Origin: Chloroflexota bacterium
Lineage (GTDB): Bacteria; Chloroflexota; Anaerolineae; Anaerolineales; Villigracilaceae
Reading direction: 5' to 3'
Assembly: GCA_020217065.1 (NCBI GenBank)
Contig: JAIWOB010000061.1
Coordinates: 1-10,000 of the forward strand
Length of the DNA stretch: 10,000 nucleotides
Shown: piece after piece, positions 5,718-10,000 of the stretch
Position numbering within the stretch: position 1 is the stretch's first letter
Layout of the letters: every line of letters begins with the position of its first letter
The notes under the pieces: generated by a model
Told to the model about the DNA's origin: nothing
Databases searched by the model: none
The model's input: the letters and a program-made list of their open reading frames with translations, nothing else
Program-made: the position numbers and the translations under genes

Positions 5718-6769
5718 TGTTGTTGAGTCAGAGATTGCAGGAATGTTCGGATTTGACTTGCGGTCTCATTCCACGCCGGTTGTTGAGTATACCGCCTGCG
5801 GGCGTTGAGCGAAAGTTCGGTCAGCAGGCTGCGGTTTGACGCGAGCTCCGAGATATGAGCGGCAAGGGCGGCGGAATCGTTGGGTTGAATCAGATAACCG
5901 GTTTTCCCGTGTTCGATGATTTCCCCCGCCGCGCCTGCGGTTGCGCCGACGGCGGGCAGCCCGAAACACATCCCTTCGAGATAGACGATGCCGAAGCCTT
6001 CATAACTGGACGGCACAATGAGAATGTGCGCCTGCCTGAGTTTTTTGACGAGGGCTTCATTGTCCAATGCGCCGTGGAAACGGACTGCGGACTGTAGACC
6101 GTTGACCGTGACGAAGTCTCGCATTTTTTTGGAATAGGCGGGGTCGGCGGTTAATGAGCCTATGATGTCAAGTTGAAGGTTGGAAGTTGAAAGTTTCAAC
6201 GCTTCCAGCAGGGTATGAAGCCCTTTGCGTTCGATGACGTTGCCGAGGAACAGAATCCTCAACTCGCCGCTCTTCGCCCGTTCACGAATTTCCTCCTTCG
6301 AAACGGCTTCGCCGAATCTATCGGTGGGCGGGTATGCAATGACCCCTGGTTTGCTATTCCCGATTAAACTCTTCACCGCTCCCTGCGTCGTTTGCGAATT
6401 GAAAATAAACCCGTCCACGCTTTGCAGGTACTTTTTTTCAACGATGCGGTAGAAGGCGTTTTGCCATGGAGGGCGTAACTCCGAACAGCGCAAATGATGC
6501 GCAAGGCTGACGATTGGATACGGATGCGGTCTGCGATTTGCGCCAATCAGCGAGGGATGGTTGAGTTCGTCTTGAATCAGAATATCGAGCCTGGGCGGTA
6601 GTTTGAACGTTAGGTTATCCGTTAGATGCGCGGCGTAATTCCGCCAGGGCAGGGAGATGATTTCAACCGTGTCGCCCTGCGCGCGGAGGTATTCCGTCAG
6701 TTTGCGGTCATAGAGGTAGCCGCCGCTGAGGGTGTCTAGCGAGCCGTAAATGACAAAACCGATTTTCAT
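5714..6769 (-). CDS. Family 4 glycosyltransferase (GT-B fold)
   Basis: A 351-residue cytoplasmic GT-B glycosyltransferase that would transfer a sugar from a nucleotide-sugar donor. The N-terminal domain starts MKIGFVIYGSLDTLSGGYLYDR with the Gly-rich acceptor loop. The C-terminal donor domain shows LFLGNVIERKGLHTLLEAL (173-191, the R/K pair contacting donor phosphates) and the EX7E motif E257-GFGIVYL-E265, followed by GLPAVGATAGAAGEII (270-285) and GKTGYLI. Donor and acceptor cannot be assigned. It starts 52 bases after the PTPS-like gene across a repeat, with only a weak ribosome site, and overlaps the next gene by four bases. Residues 191-200 (LKLSTSNLQL) are encoded by a heptad repeat tract lying in the loop before a beta strand. 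Confidence 0.92.
   Translation of the reverse strand: MKIGFVIYGSLDTLSGGYLYDRKLTEYLRAQGDTVEIISLPWRNYAAHLTDNLTFKLPPRLDILIQDELNHPSLIGANRRPHPYPIVSLAHHLRCSELRPPWQNAFYRIVEKKYLQSVDGFIFNSQTTQGAVKSLIGNSKPGVIAYPPTDRFGEAVSKEEIRERAKSGELRILFLGNVIERKGLHTLLEALKLSTSNLQLDIIGSLTADPAYSKKMRDFVTVNGLQSAVRFHGALDNEALVKKLRQAHILIVPSSYEGFGIVYLEGMCFGLPAVGATAGAAGEIIEHGKTGYLIQPNDSAALAAHISELASNRSLLTELSLNARRRYTQQPAWNETASQIRTFLQSLTQQQ
6171..6198. repeat. Heptad repeat tract inside the glycosyltransferase gene
   Basis: Four in-phase 7-base units on the plus strand: AGTTGAA, GGTTGGA, AGTTGAA, AGTTTCA. They are translated on the minus strand as part of the loop LKLSTSNLQL. Confidence 0.55.
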
Positions 6770-6777
6770 AGGTTAGA

Positions 6778-6826
6778 GTCAAAAGCCAGGGGTTGAAGGC
6801 TGAGGGTCGGGCTTTTGACCTTTAAC
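6778..6826. repeat. Heptad repeat element between the PTPS-like and glycosyltransferase genes
   Basis: Perfect 10-base inverted arms GTCAAAAGCC (6778-6787) and GGCTTTTGAC (6810-6819) flank the heptads GGTTGAA and GGCTGAG, followed by GGTCGG. The right end reads GCTTTTGACCTTT and supplies the TAA stop of the PTPS-like gene. The same plan, GGTCGAA-type heptads followed by CTTTTGACC(TTT), recurs inside the dehydrogenase gene at 7580-7656, so the two look like copies of one element. As RNA the arms could form a hairpin that separates the two genes. Confidence 0.65.
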
Positions 6827-7199
6827 GTTCGATTGAGTACGCCGCCCAGGCGTTTGCGTTTTCCCACAAAATCACCTTGAGCGCGGAGATATTCTTCGCC
6901 TTGATTCTGTCGTTCAACGTCGCGGCAAGGATGCGTGAAAAATGTTCGATGGACGGGTTTAGCCCTGCGAATTCGGGTTTGTCGTTCAGCGTTTGCTCTT
7001 TGTAATAATTGACCGTATCGTCGAGATGTTTTTCCACATCCACAATGTCTACAAGATAGCCGTGTTGGTCGAGCTCCGCTCCTTCCATCTGCAATTCGAG
7101 GATATAGTGGTGTGAGTTGGGGAAATTTTCCGCTCCCCAATCGCCGCCGATTAAAAAATGGCGCGCGATGAATTCTCGTCGAACAGCCAATGTGTACAT
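6822..7199 (-). CDS. Divergent 6-pyruvoyltetrahydropterin synthase/QueD-like protein
   Basis: A 125-residue protein of the PTPS/QueD family (T-fold), the usual length. True members convert dihydroneopterin triphosphate to 6-pyruvoyl- or 6-carboxy-tetrahydropterin using a zinc site of three His and a Cys plus His-Asp pair. Here H14 (FIARH) fits the first zinc ligand and E113 (LWENANAWAAY) fits the Glu that anchors the pterin ring. However, the CxxxHGH motif reads E24-x3-N-S-H30-H31, so the Cys is Glu and one zinc His is Asn. The LDHxxLND region reads YKEQTLND, so the catalytic His is also gone. Activity is therefore uncertain. GGAGAG lies five bases upstream of the ATG, and the gene follows the dehydrogenase stop by 22 bases. 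A TATAAT in that gap (7212-7217) has no -35 partner. Confidence 0.8.
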   Translation of the reverse strand: MYTLAVRREFIARHFLIGGDWGAENFPNSHHYILELQMEGAELDQHGYLVDIVDVEKHLDDTVNYYKEQTLNDKPEFAGLNPSIEHFSRILAATLNDRIKAKNISALKVILWENANAWAAYSIER

Positions 7200-7221
7200 G
7201 AGCGCTCTCCAATTATAGGGG

Positions 7222-8223
7222 TTAGATTGAGTAATCGAATATCACTTGAATTGTATCCTGCGGGTTTTCATCCAACAGGCGATAAGCCTTGTCCGCTTCT
7301 TCAATAGGGAAGCGGTGCGTAATCCATTTCGCCGGTTTGATTCTTTCCAGCGCTTTCCATGCCACGTCGAAGCGCCGCGACTTGTCCCACCTGCCCGAAA
7401 GTTCAGGCGAAATGGCGCTGACTTGGGAGGCGATAAGTTTAATCCGCGAGCGGTGGAATTTGCCGCCCAGGTTGATTTCCGCCCGCTTTTCGCCATACCA
7501 CGAGCCGATGACGATTCGTCCGCTGAAGGCGGTCTGTTCAATCGCGTCGTTCAAGGCGGACGGGGAGCCTGTCAATTCAAAAGTCAGGTCGAAAGGGTCG
7601 AAGGCGGAAGGTCGAAGGTCGTATTGTGGGATACTTTTGACCTTTGGCTTTTGACCGTCAATCTCCAGCGCTTTTCTCCGCAGTTCAAACCCATCTACCG
7701 CCACTAAACTCTCCAGCGGAAATTCGTTCAGCAGGGAGGCGGTCAACAGCCCTACCACGCCCTGACCCAGCACCAACACCCGCTCCCCAAGCAGCGGCGC
7801 GCCGTCTTGAACCAGATTCACCGCCGTTTCCATATTCGGCAGGAAGCAGGCGGACTCAGGGGAAATGAATTCGGGAATATGGAGCAAGGAGGAAGGCTGA
7901 ATGATGAAGGATGAAGCGTGAGAATGAAACGCAAAAACCAATTTTCCCCGCAATGACCTGTCTACCCTGCCGCCTATCTCCTTCACCCTGCCAACGCAGG
8001 CATACCCATATTCCAGCGGATATTTCAAATTGCCGCTCACCGCGTCGCGGGCGTCTTTCAATGGCGGGAATTGTCCGCGATAGACCAGCATTTCCGTCCC
8101 CGCGCTGACTGCGGAAAAAACGGTTTCCACCAGCGCTTCATCCTCTTTAAGGCGGGGAAGAGGAGTCTCTCGAATTTCCACCCTGCGCGGCGAAATGAAA
8201 AACAAAGTCTTGGCTTTTTCCAT
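7222..8223 (-). CDS. Zinc-free MDR-family oxidoreductase (BchC-like), first gene of operon
   Basis: A 333-residue medium-chain dehydrogenase/reductase. The nucleotide-binding domain is clear: VLVLGQGVVGLLTASLL with GxGxxG at G153-G158, and an acidic residue ending the second strand (VAVDGFE, D177), which favours NAD(H). The catalytic zinc site of alcohol dehydrogenases is absent: the Cys position reads S40 in VSAGTE, the GHE position reads YGY (72-74), and the four-Cys structural zinc lobe is missing. The S-G-T-E-like motif followed by a GYxxVG segment recalls BchC and related enzymes, by memory of the family. A reducing or oxidising role on a small molecule made with its operon partners is plausible. 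The ATG at 8223 lacks a clear Shine-Dalgarno sequence. Residues about 100-113 and 188-215 are encoded by heptad repeats. Confidence 0.88.
   Translation of the reverse strand: MEKAKTLFFISPRRVEIRETPLPRLKEDEALVETVFSAVSAGTEMLVYRGQFPPLKDARDAVSGNLKYPLEYGYACVGRVKEIGGRVDRSLRGKLVFAFHSHASSFIIQPSSLLHIPEFISPESACFLPNMETAVNLVQDGAPLLGERVLVLGQGVVGLLTASLLNEFPLESLVAVDGFELRRKALEIDGQKPKVKSIPQYDLRPSAFDPFDLTFELTGSPSALNDAIEQTAFSGRIVIGSWYGEKRAEINLGGKFHRSRIKLIASQVSAISPELSGRWDKSRRFDVAWKALERIKPAKWITHRFPIEEADKAYRLLDENPQDTIQVIFDYSI
7580..7656. repeat. Heptad repeat element inside the dehydrogenase gene (second copy)
   Basis: Units AAAGTCA and GGTCGAA (7580-7593) are followed by an in-phase run from 7596: GGTCGAA, GGCGGAA, GGTCGAA, GGTCGTA. 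After an 11-base gap, CTTTTGACC occurs at 7634-7642 and again at 7648-7656, exactly 14 bases apart. The element is in frame and encodes about residues 188-215, including KPKVKSIPQYDLRPSAFDPF, between the nucleotide-binding strand and the FELTGS strand. It shares its plan with the element at 6778-6826. Confidence 0.65.
7886..7927. repeat. Heptad repeat tract (GATGAAG type) inside the dehydrogenase gene
   Basis: Six in-phase 7-base units on the plus strand: AAGGAGG, AAGGCTG, AATGATG, AAGGATG, AAGCGTG, AGAATGA. They are 42 bases, hence 14 codons, and encode HSHASSFIIQPSSLLH on the minus strand (about residues 100-115) without breaking the frame. Confidence 0.55.
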
Positions 8224-8239
8224 GCGCCGAGTTTAACAT

Positions 8240-8266
8240 AAAAAAAACAGCCCTTTTGGCGGGCTG
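8240..8266 (-). terminator. Rho-independent terminator of the PilZ gene
   Basis: On the minus strand CAGCCC and GGGCTG pair perfectly around a 7-base loop (GCCAAAA) and are followed by eight T residues. It lies 18 bases past the PilZ stop and separates that gene from the operon starting at 8223. Confidence 0.9.
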
Positions 8267-8284
8267 ACGGCTTTCTACGCGGCG

Positions 8285-8644
8285 CTACGGCGCTGCGTCC
8301 CGCCGCAATTCGTAATTCTTCATCACGGCTTCTATGATGGCGGCTTGCTCGGCGGTCACTTTTTTGAAGACAAAACCGATGTTGAAGAATTCGGGGCTGA
8401 TATCCTGCTGACACCACACCGCGCGCGCCGGAATGGCGATGCGCGAAGCGTTTATGTTTGGCAGTTTGGGCAATTCGATGGCAAGGGTGACTTCGACGTT
8501 TTCCGCCAGCGGTTTCAACCCAATGACCATTGCCCCTTCCAAATGCAAATCTCCCAAATGACCAAGCAGAGACCCGCTGTATAAGTCGAAGACCTGGCTG
8601 TAAGCCATTAAGTTCTTGCGTTGGGCGTTCCTGCGTTCCTTCAT
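8285..8644 (-). CDS. Stand-alone PilZ-domain protein
   Basis: A 119-residue single PilZ domain. PilZ proteins are cytoplasmic receptors that bind cyclic di-GMP and pass the signal to motility, exopolysaccharide or secretion machinery. The RxxxR half of the binding site is R5-N-A-Q-R9. The second half, normally (D/N)xSxxG, reads D32-L-H-L-E-G37, so the Ser is His. Later sections IPARAVWCQ (71-79) and FNIGFVF (87-93) are the usual PilZ barrel strands. The start ATG at 8644 is well supported by AAGGAG five bases upstream. It is a single-gene unit with its own terminator. With one ligand residue changed, cyclic di-GMP binding is likely but not certain. Confidence 0.82.
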   Translation of the reverse strand: MKERRNAQRKNLMAYSQVFDLYSGSLLGHLGDLHLEGAMVIGLKPLAENVEVTLAIELPKLPNINASRIAIPARAVWCQQDISPEFFNIGFVFKKVTAEQAAIIEAVMKNYELRRDAAP

Positions 8645-8723
8645 ACGCGCTCCTTAATTAATTTTACGGCGCTTCAAGCCCAAAAATATTAATGTTTTGC
8701 GATTGCTTTGTTGAAAGGATGTT

Positions 8724-8809
8724 GTCGCGAGCCGCCGCTTGACGGGAGCCTGCTTGCCTGCGCTGCGCCGAAAGCAGCGCGGCGCAAGCGTCGTTTCGTT
8801 TGCGGCGAC
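8724..8809. repeat. Large nested inverted repeat (possible structured RNA or protein-binding site)
   Basis: The inner hairpin pairs GCTTGC (8752-8757) with GCAAGC (8784-8789) and GCGCTGC (8760-8766) with GCAGCGC (8774-8780), around a GCCGAAA loop. Outer arms also match: GTCG then CCGC (8724-8735) against GCGG then CGAC (8802-8809), with a small bulge. No T tract follows on either strand, so it is not an obvious terminator. Confidence 0.55.
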
Positions 8810-8824
8810 AGACGTTGAACGCGC

Positions 8825-8852
8825 TTGCAACGGAGCGTTTTATGGTAAAAAT
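8825..8852 (+). promoter_or_regulatory. Candidate weak promoter of the PIG-L gene
   Basis: TTGCAA (8825-8830) is followed after 16 bases by AAAAAT (8847-8852), ending five bases before the ATG at 8858. There is no Shine-Dalgarno sequence before that ATG, so if this is the promoter the message has almost no leader. The match to consensus is poor. Confidence 0.25.
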
Positions 8853-8857
8853 ACTCC

Positions 8858-9586
8858 ATGCGCTATATCTATGTTTCTCCGCATTTAGACGACGCGATTT
8901 TGTCGGCGGGCGGTTTGATTTATGAACAGACGTCTCGTGGAACGGAGGTGGAAATCTGGACTGTGACCGCCGGCTTACCCCCCGGCGGCGACCTTTCTCC
9001 TTTTGCCCAGGCGATTCATCGCTCCTGGGGCGTTCCTTCCGCCGCCGACGTTATCTCTGCGCGGCGCGCTGAAGATATAAAAGCCGCCGGCATTGTGGGC
9101 GCGAAAGCCGTACACTTTGACTTCCTCGACTGTATTTACCGCCGAGACAAGGATGGAAATTGGCTTTACGACTCGGGCATTTTCGTTCCCCCGCATAAAG
9201 AAGACGTTGACTTTCCCGCCCGTCTCGCAGAAACCCTCTCCACCCTCCTGCTGCCGACAGACCGCTTGGTTTGTCTTTTCGGAATTGGCTCTCATGTGGA
9301 CCATGTCCTCACGCGCCGCGCCGTCGAAACGCTTTGCCGCCCGCTTTATTACCTTGCCGACGTTCCCTATGTCTTCAGACAACCCGCCGAACTGGGGCTG
9401 CACACGGCGGGAAGGAAGGCGGAAACCCGCCGTATCTCCGATGTAGGCTTTTGGACATGGCTGGAAGCGGCTGCGGCTTATCAATCTCAACTGAGCAGTC
9501 TGTTCGAGAGCCGACGGGAAATGGAATCTTTATTCCAACAATATTGGTCTGAATATCTTGGAATCCGCGTTTGGCTTTCTGCCTAG
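8858..9586 (+). CDS. PIG-L family deacetylase
   Basis: A 242-residue LmbE/PIG-L family zinc-dependent hydrolase. Characterised relatives remove N-acetyl groups from GlcNAc-type conjugates, in mycothiol, bacillithiol or glycolipid synthesis and in antibiotic pathways; the substrate here is unknown. The N-terminal metal motif is SPHLDDAIL (H9, D11, D12) and the distal metal His lies in GSHVDHV (H146, D148, H149). Residues 29-40 (TEVEIWTVTAGL) are the usual second strand. No signal peptide is present, so it is cytoplasmic. The ATG at 8858 gives a natural start directly before the first strand (MRYIYVSPHLDD) and lacks a ribosome-binding site. It is the first rightward gene and is followed by greA, which has its own promoter. 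Confidence 0.9.
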   Translation: MRYIYVSPHLDDAILSAGGLIYEQTSRGTEVEIWTVTAGLPPGGDLSPFAQAIHRSWGVPSAADVISARRAEDIKAAGIVGAKAVHFDFLDCIYRRDKDGNWLYDSGIFVPPHKEDVDFPARLAETLSTLLLPTDRLVCLFGIGSHVDHVLTRRAVETLCRPLYYLADVPYVFRQPAELGLHTAGRKAETRRISDVGFWTWLEAAAAYQSQLSSLFESRREMESLFQQYWSEYLGIRVWLSA

Positions 9587-9610
9587 ACAAATTTAAGCGT
9601 CTTTTGGGGC

Positions 9611-9639
9611 TTGAAACCCCTCTGGAATTATGATATATT
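9611..9639 (+). promoter_or_regulatory. greA promoter
   Basis: TTGAAA (9611-9616) and TATATT (9634-9639) are separated by exactly 17 bases, the best promoter in the window by spacing. The expected start near 9646 gives a leader of about 90 bases before the greA ATG at 9736. Confidence 0.7.
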
Positions 9640-9649
9640 ATCGGCAGCG

Positions 9650-9676
9650 TTCCGGACAACACCCCCGGAATTTTTT
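9650..9676 (+). terminator. Intrinsic-terminator-like hairpin in the greA leader
   Basis: TTCCGG (9650-9655) pairs with CCGGAA (9665-9670) around a 9-base loop, followed at once by six T residues (9671-9676). It begins about five bases after the predicted greA start, so it could end transcripts early and give RNAs of about 30 bases. It may equally be the terminator of the PIG-L gene. Confidence 0.6.
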
Positions 9677-9681
9677 ATCAC

Positions 9682-9706
9682 TTGCATCTCTAACATAGGG
9701 ATGCAA
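9682..9706 (+). promoter_or_regulatory. Second hairpin or operator palindrome in the greA leader
   Basis: TTGCATC (9682-9688) and GATGCAA (9700-9706) are a perfect 7-base inverted repeat. Pairing continues inward with one T-G wobble and then CTA with TAG around an ACA loop, giving 11 pairs in RNA. It lies between the leader terminator and the greA ribosome-binding site. As DNA it could instead be a repressor site. Confidence 0.5.
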
Positions 9707-9735
9707 AATTAATTTCACTGGCAGGAACGGCTCCT

Positions 9736-10000
9736 ATGACAACCAATTTCCTTACCAAAGAGGGTTTTAAGAAGCTCCAGGAGGAACTGGATTATTTGCG
9801 CACCGTCAAACGTCATGAAGTGGCTGAGCGTCTCCACGAAGCCATGGAAGGCGGCGAGCTCATCGAAAACGCCGAATATGAAGCCGCCAAGAATGAACAG
9901 GCTTTTGTCGAGGGGCGTATTCAGGAGTTGGACTTGCTTCTCGCTACCGCCCAGATAATCGAAGAGAACGGAAAATCGAAAAAGAGCGACGTTGTCCAGG
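9736..10000 (+). CDS. greA: Transcription elongation factor GreA, N-terminal part
   Basis: The first 88 residues of GreA; the gene runs off the right edge. GreA enters the RNA polymerase secondary channel and stimulates cleavage of backtracked RNA. The visible part is the N-terminal coiled coil: MTTNFLTKEGFKKLQEELDYL, then the tip region GGELIENAEYEAAKNEQ (39-55) and the descending helix. The two acidic tip residues that hold the catalytic magnesium in E. coli (D41 and E44) correspond here to E41 and E44, so one is an Asp-to-Glu change at the same position. The ATG at 9736 has AGGA (9723-9726) nine bases upstream. The C-terminal FKBP-like domain is not visible. Confidence 0.94.
   Translation, partial: MTTNFLTKEGFKKLQEELDYLRTVKRHEVAERLHEAMEGGELIENAEYEAAKNEQAFVEGRIQELDLLLATAQIIEENGKSKKSDVVQ

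Larger units (their letters stand above)
8645..8857. other. Divergent intergenic region between PilZ and PIG-L genes
   Basis: This 213-base stretch separates the leftward genes from the rightward ones. Its left part (about 8650-8710) is AT-rich and should hold the PilZ promoter, though no well-spaced box pair was found. Its middle is a GC-rich nested inverted repeat. Its right end should hold the PIG-L promoter. No open reading frame of note was seen. Confidence 0.7.

Noticed and set aside
6766-7212. 148-residue minus-strand open frame overlapping the PTPS-like gene
   Set aside because: It is a shifted frame of the PTPS-like gene, with Arg- and His-rich low-quality sequence and no recognisable domain; the PTPS frame has a good ribosome site and family motifs.
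8975-9490. 171-residue minus-strand open frame opposite the PIG-L gene
   Set aside because: Antisense shadow; the plus frame carries the PHLDD and HxDH metal motifs.
9606-9620. GGGG-7-CCCC hairpin after the PIG-L gene as its terminator
   Set aside because: Only four pairs and no T tract; it overlaps the -35 of the greA promoter. The hairpin at 9650-9676 is a better terminator.
1-10000. CRISPR array, tRNA, rRNA, transposase, phage or toxin-antitoxin genes
   Set aside because: None was seen on either strand; the periodic repeats found are 7-base degenerate tracts without unique spacers.

Overview
The window looks like ordinary bacterial chromosome, dense and mostly coding, with a moderately high G+C content. 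Gene content and the style of the proteins (a BchC-like zinc-free dehydrogenase beside a divergent pterin-synthase-like protein, a GT4 glycosyltransferase, paired EamA transporters, a permuted-papain protein, a stand-alone PilZ protein) suggest a Chloroflexota bacterium, perhaps Anaerolineae. That placement is inference: there is no rRNA or marker gene here. No tRNA, rRNA, CRISPR array, insertion sequence, integrase or phage gene was seen.

Layout. Positions 1-1782 hold a leftward block transcribed NAD-dependent sugar epimerase, then 3-methyladenine glycosylase (mpg), then enoyl-ACP reductase (fabI, cut by the window edge). A degenerate palindromic repeat forms the end of mpg and the mpg-fabI junction. 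Positions 1810-2476 hold a single-gene unit for a YiiX/NlpC-like permuted papain-fold protein, with its own promoter and terminator. Positions 2476-3923 hold a DEAD-box RNA helicase with two promoter candidates, a TTG start, a perfect hairpin just inside the coding region and a terminator. Positions 3931-8223 hold a five-gene leftward operon: MDR oxidoreductase, PTPS-like protein, GT4 glycosyltransferase and two EamA-family transporters; the last three genes overlap by 4 bases each. Positions 8240-8644 hold a PilZ-domain gene with a terminator. The only divergent intergenic region (8645-8857) carries a large nested inverted repeat. Rightward genes follow: a PIG-L deacetylase and then greA, whose leader carries a promoter, an intrinsic-terminator-like hairpin and a second hairpin.

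The most interesting system is the five-gene operon. A pterin-type enzyme fold, a reductase, a glycosyltransferase and two small-molecule transporters in one transcript are what a pathway making and exporting a glycosylated small molecule, possibly a pterin-like one, would need. The PTPS-like protein has lost most recognisable catalytic residues but keeps the terminal pterin-anchoring Glu, so the chemistry is open. The second notable theme is a set of 7-base periodic repeat tracts of the form NNNGAAN, found in four places across the first three operon genes, and also in the tails of one EamA transporter and of the permuted-papain protein. Several are translated in frame into loops or C-terminal tails. 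The third is transcription control: consensus -10 boxes placed so that transcripts would be leaderless, two look-alike terminators, and a greA leader whose plan resembles the E. coli greA leader.
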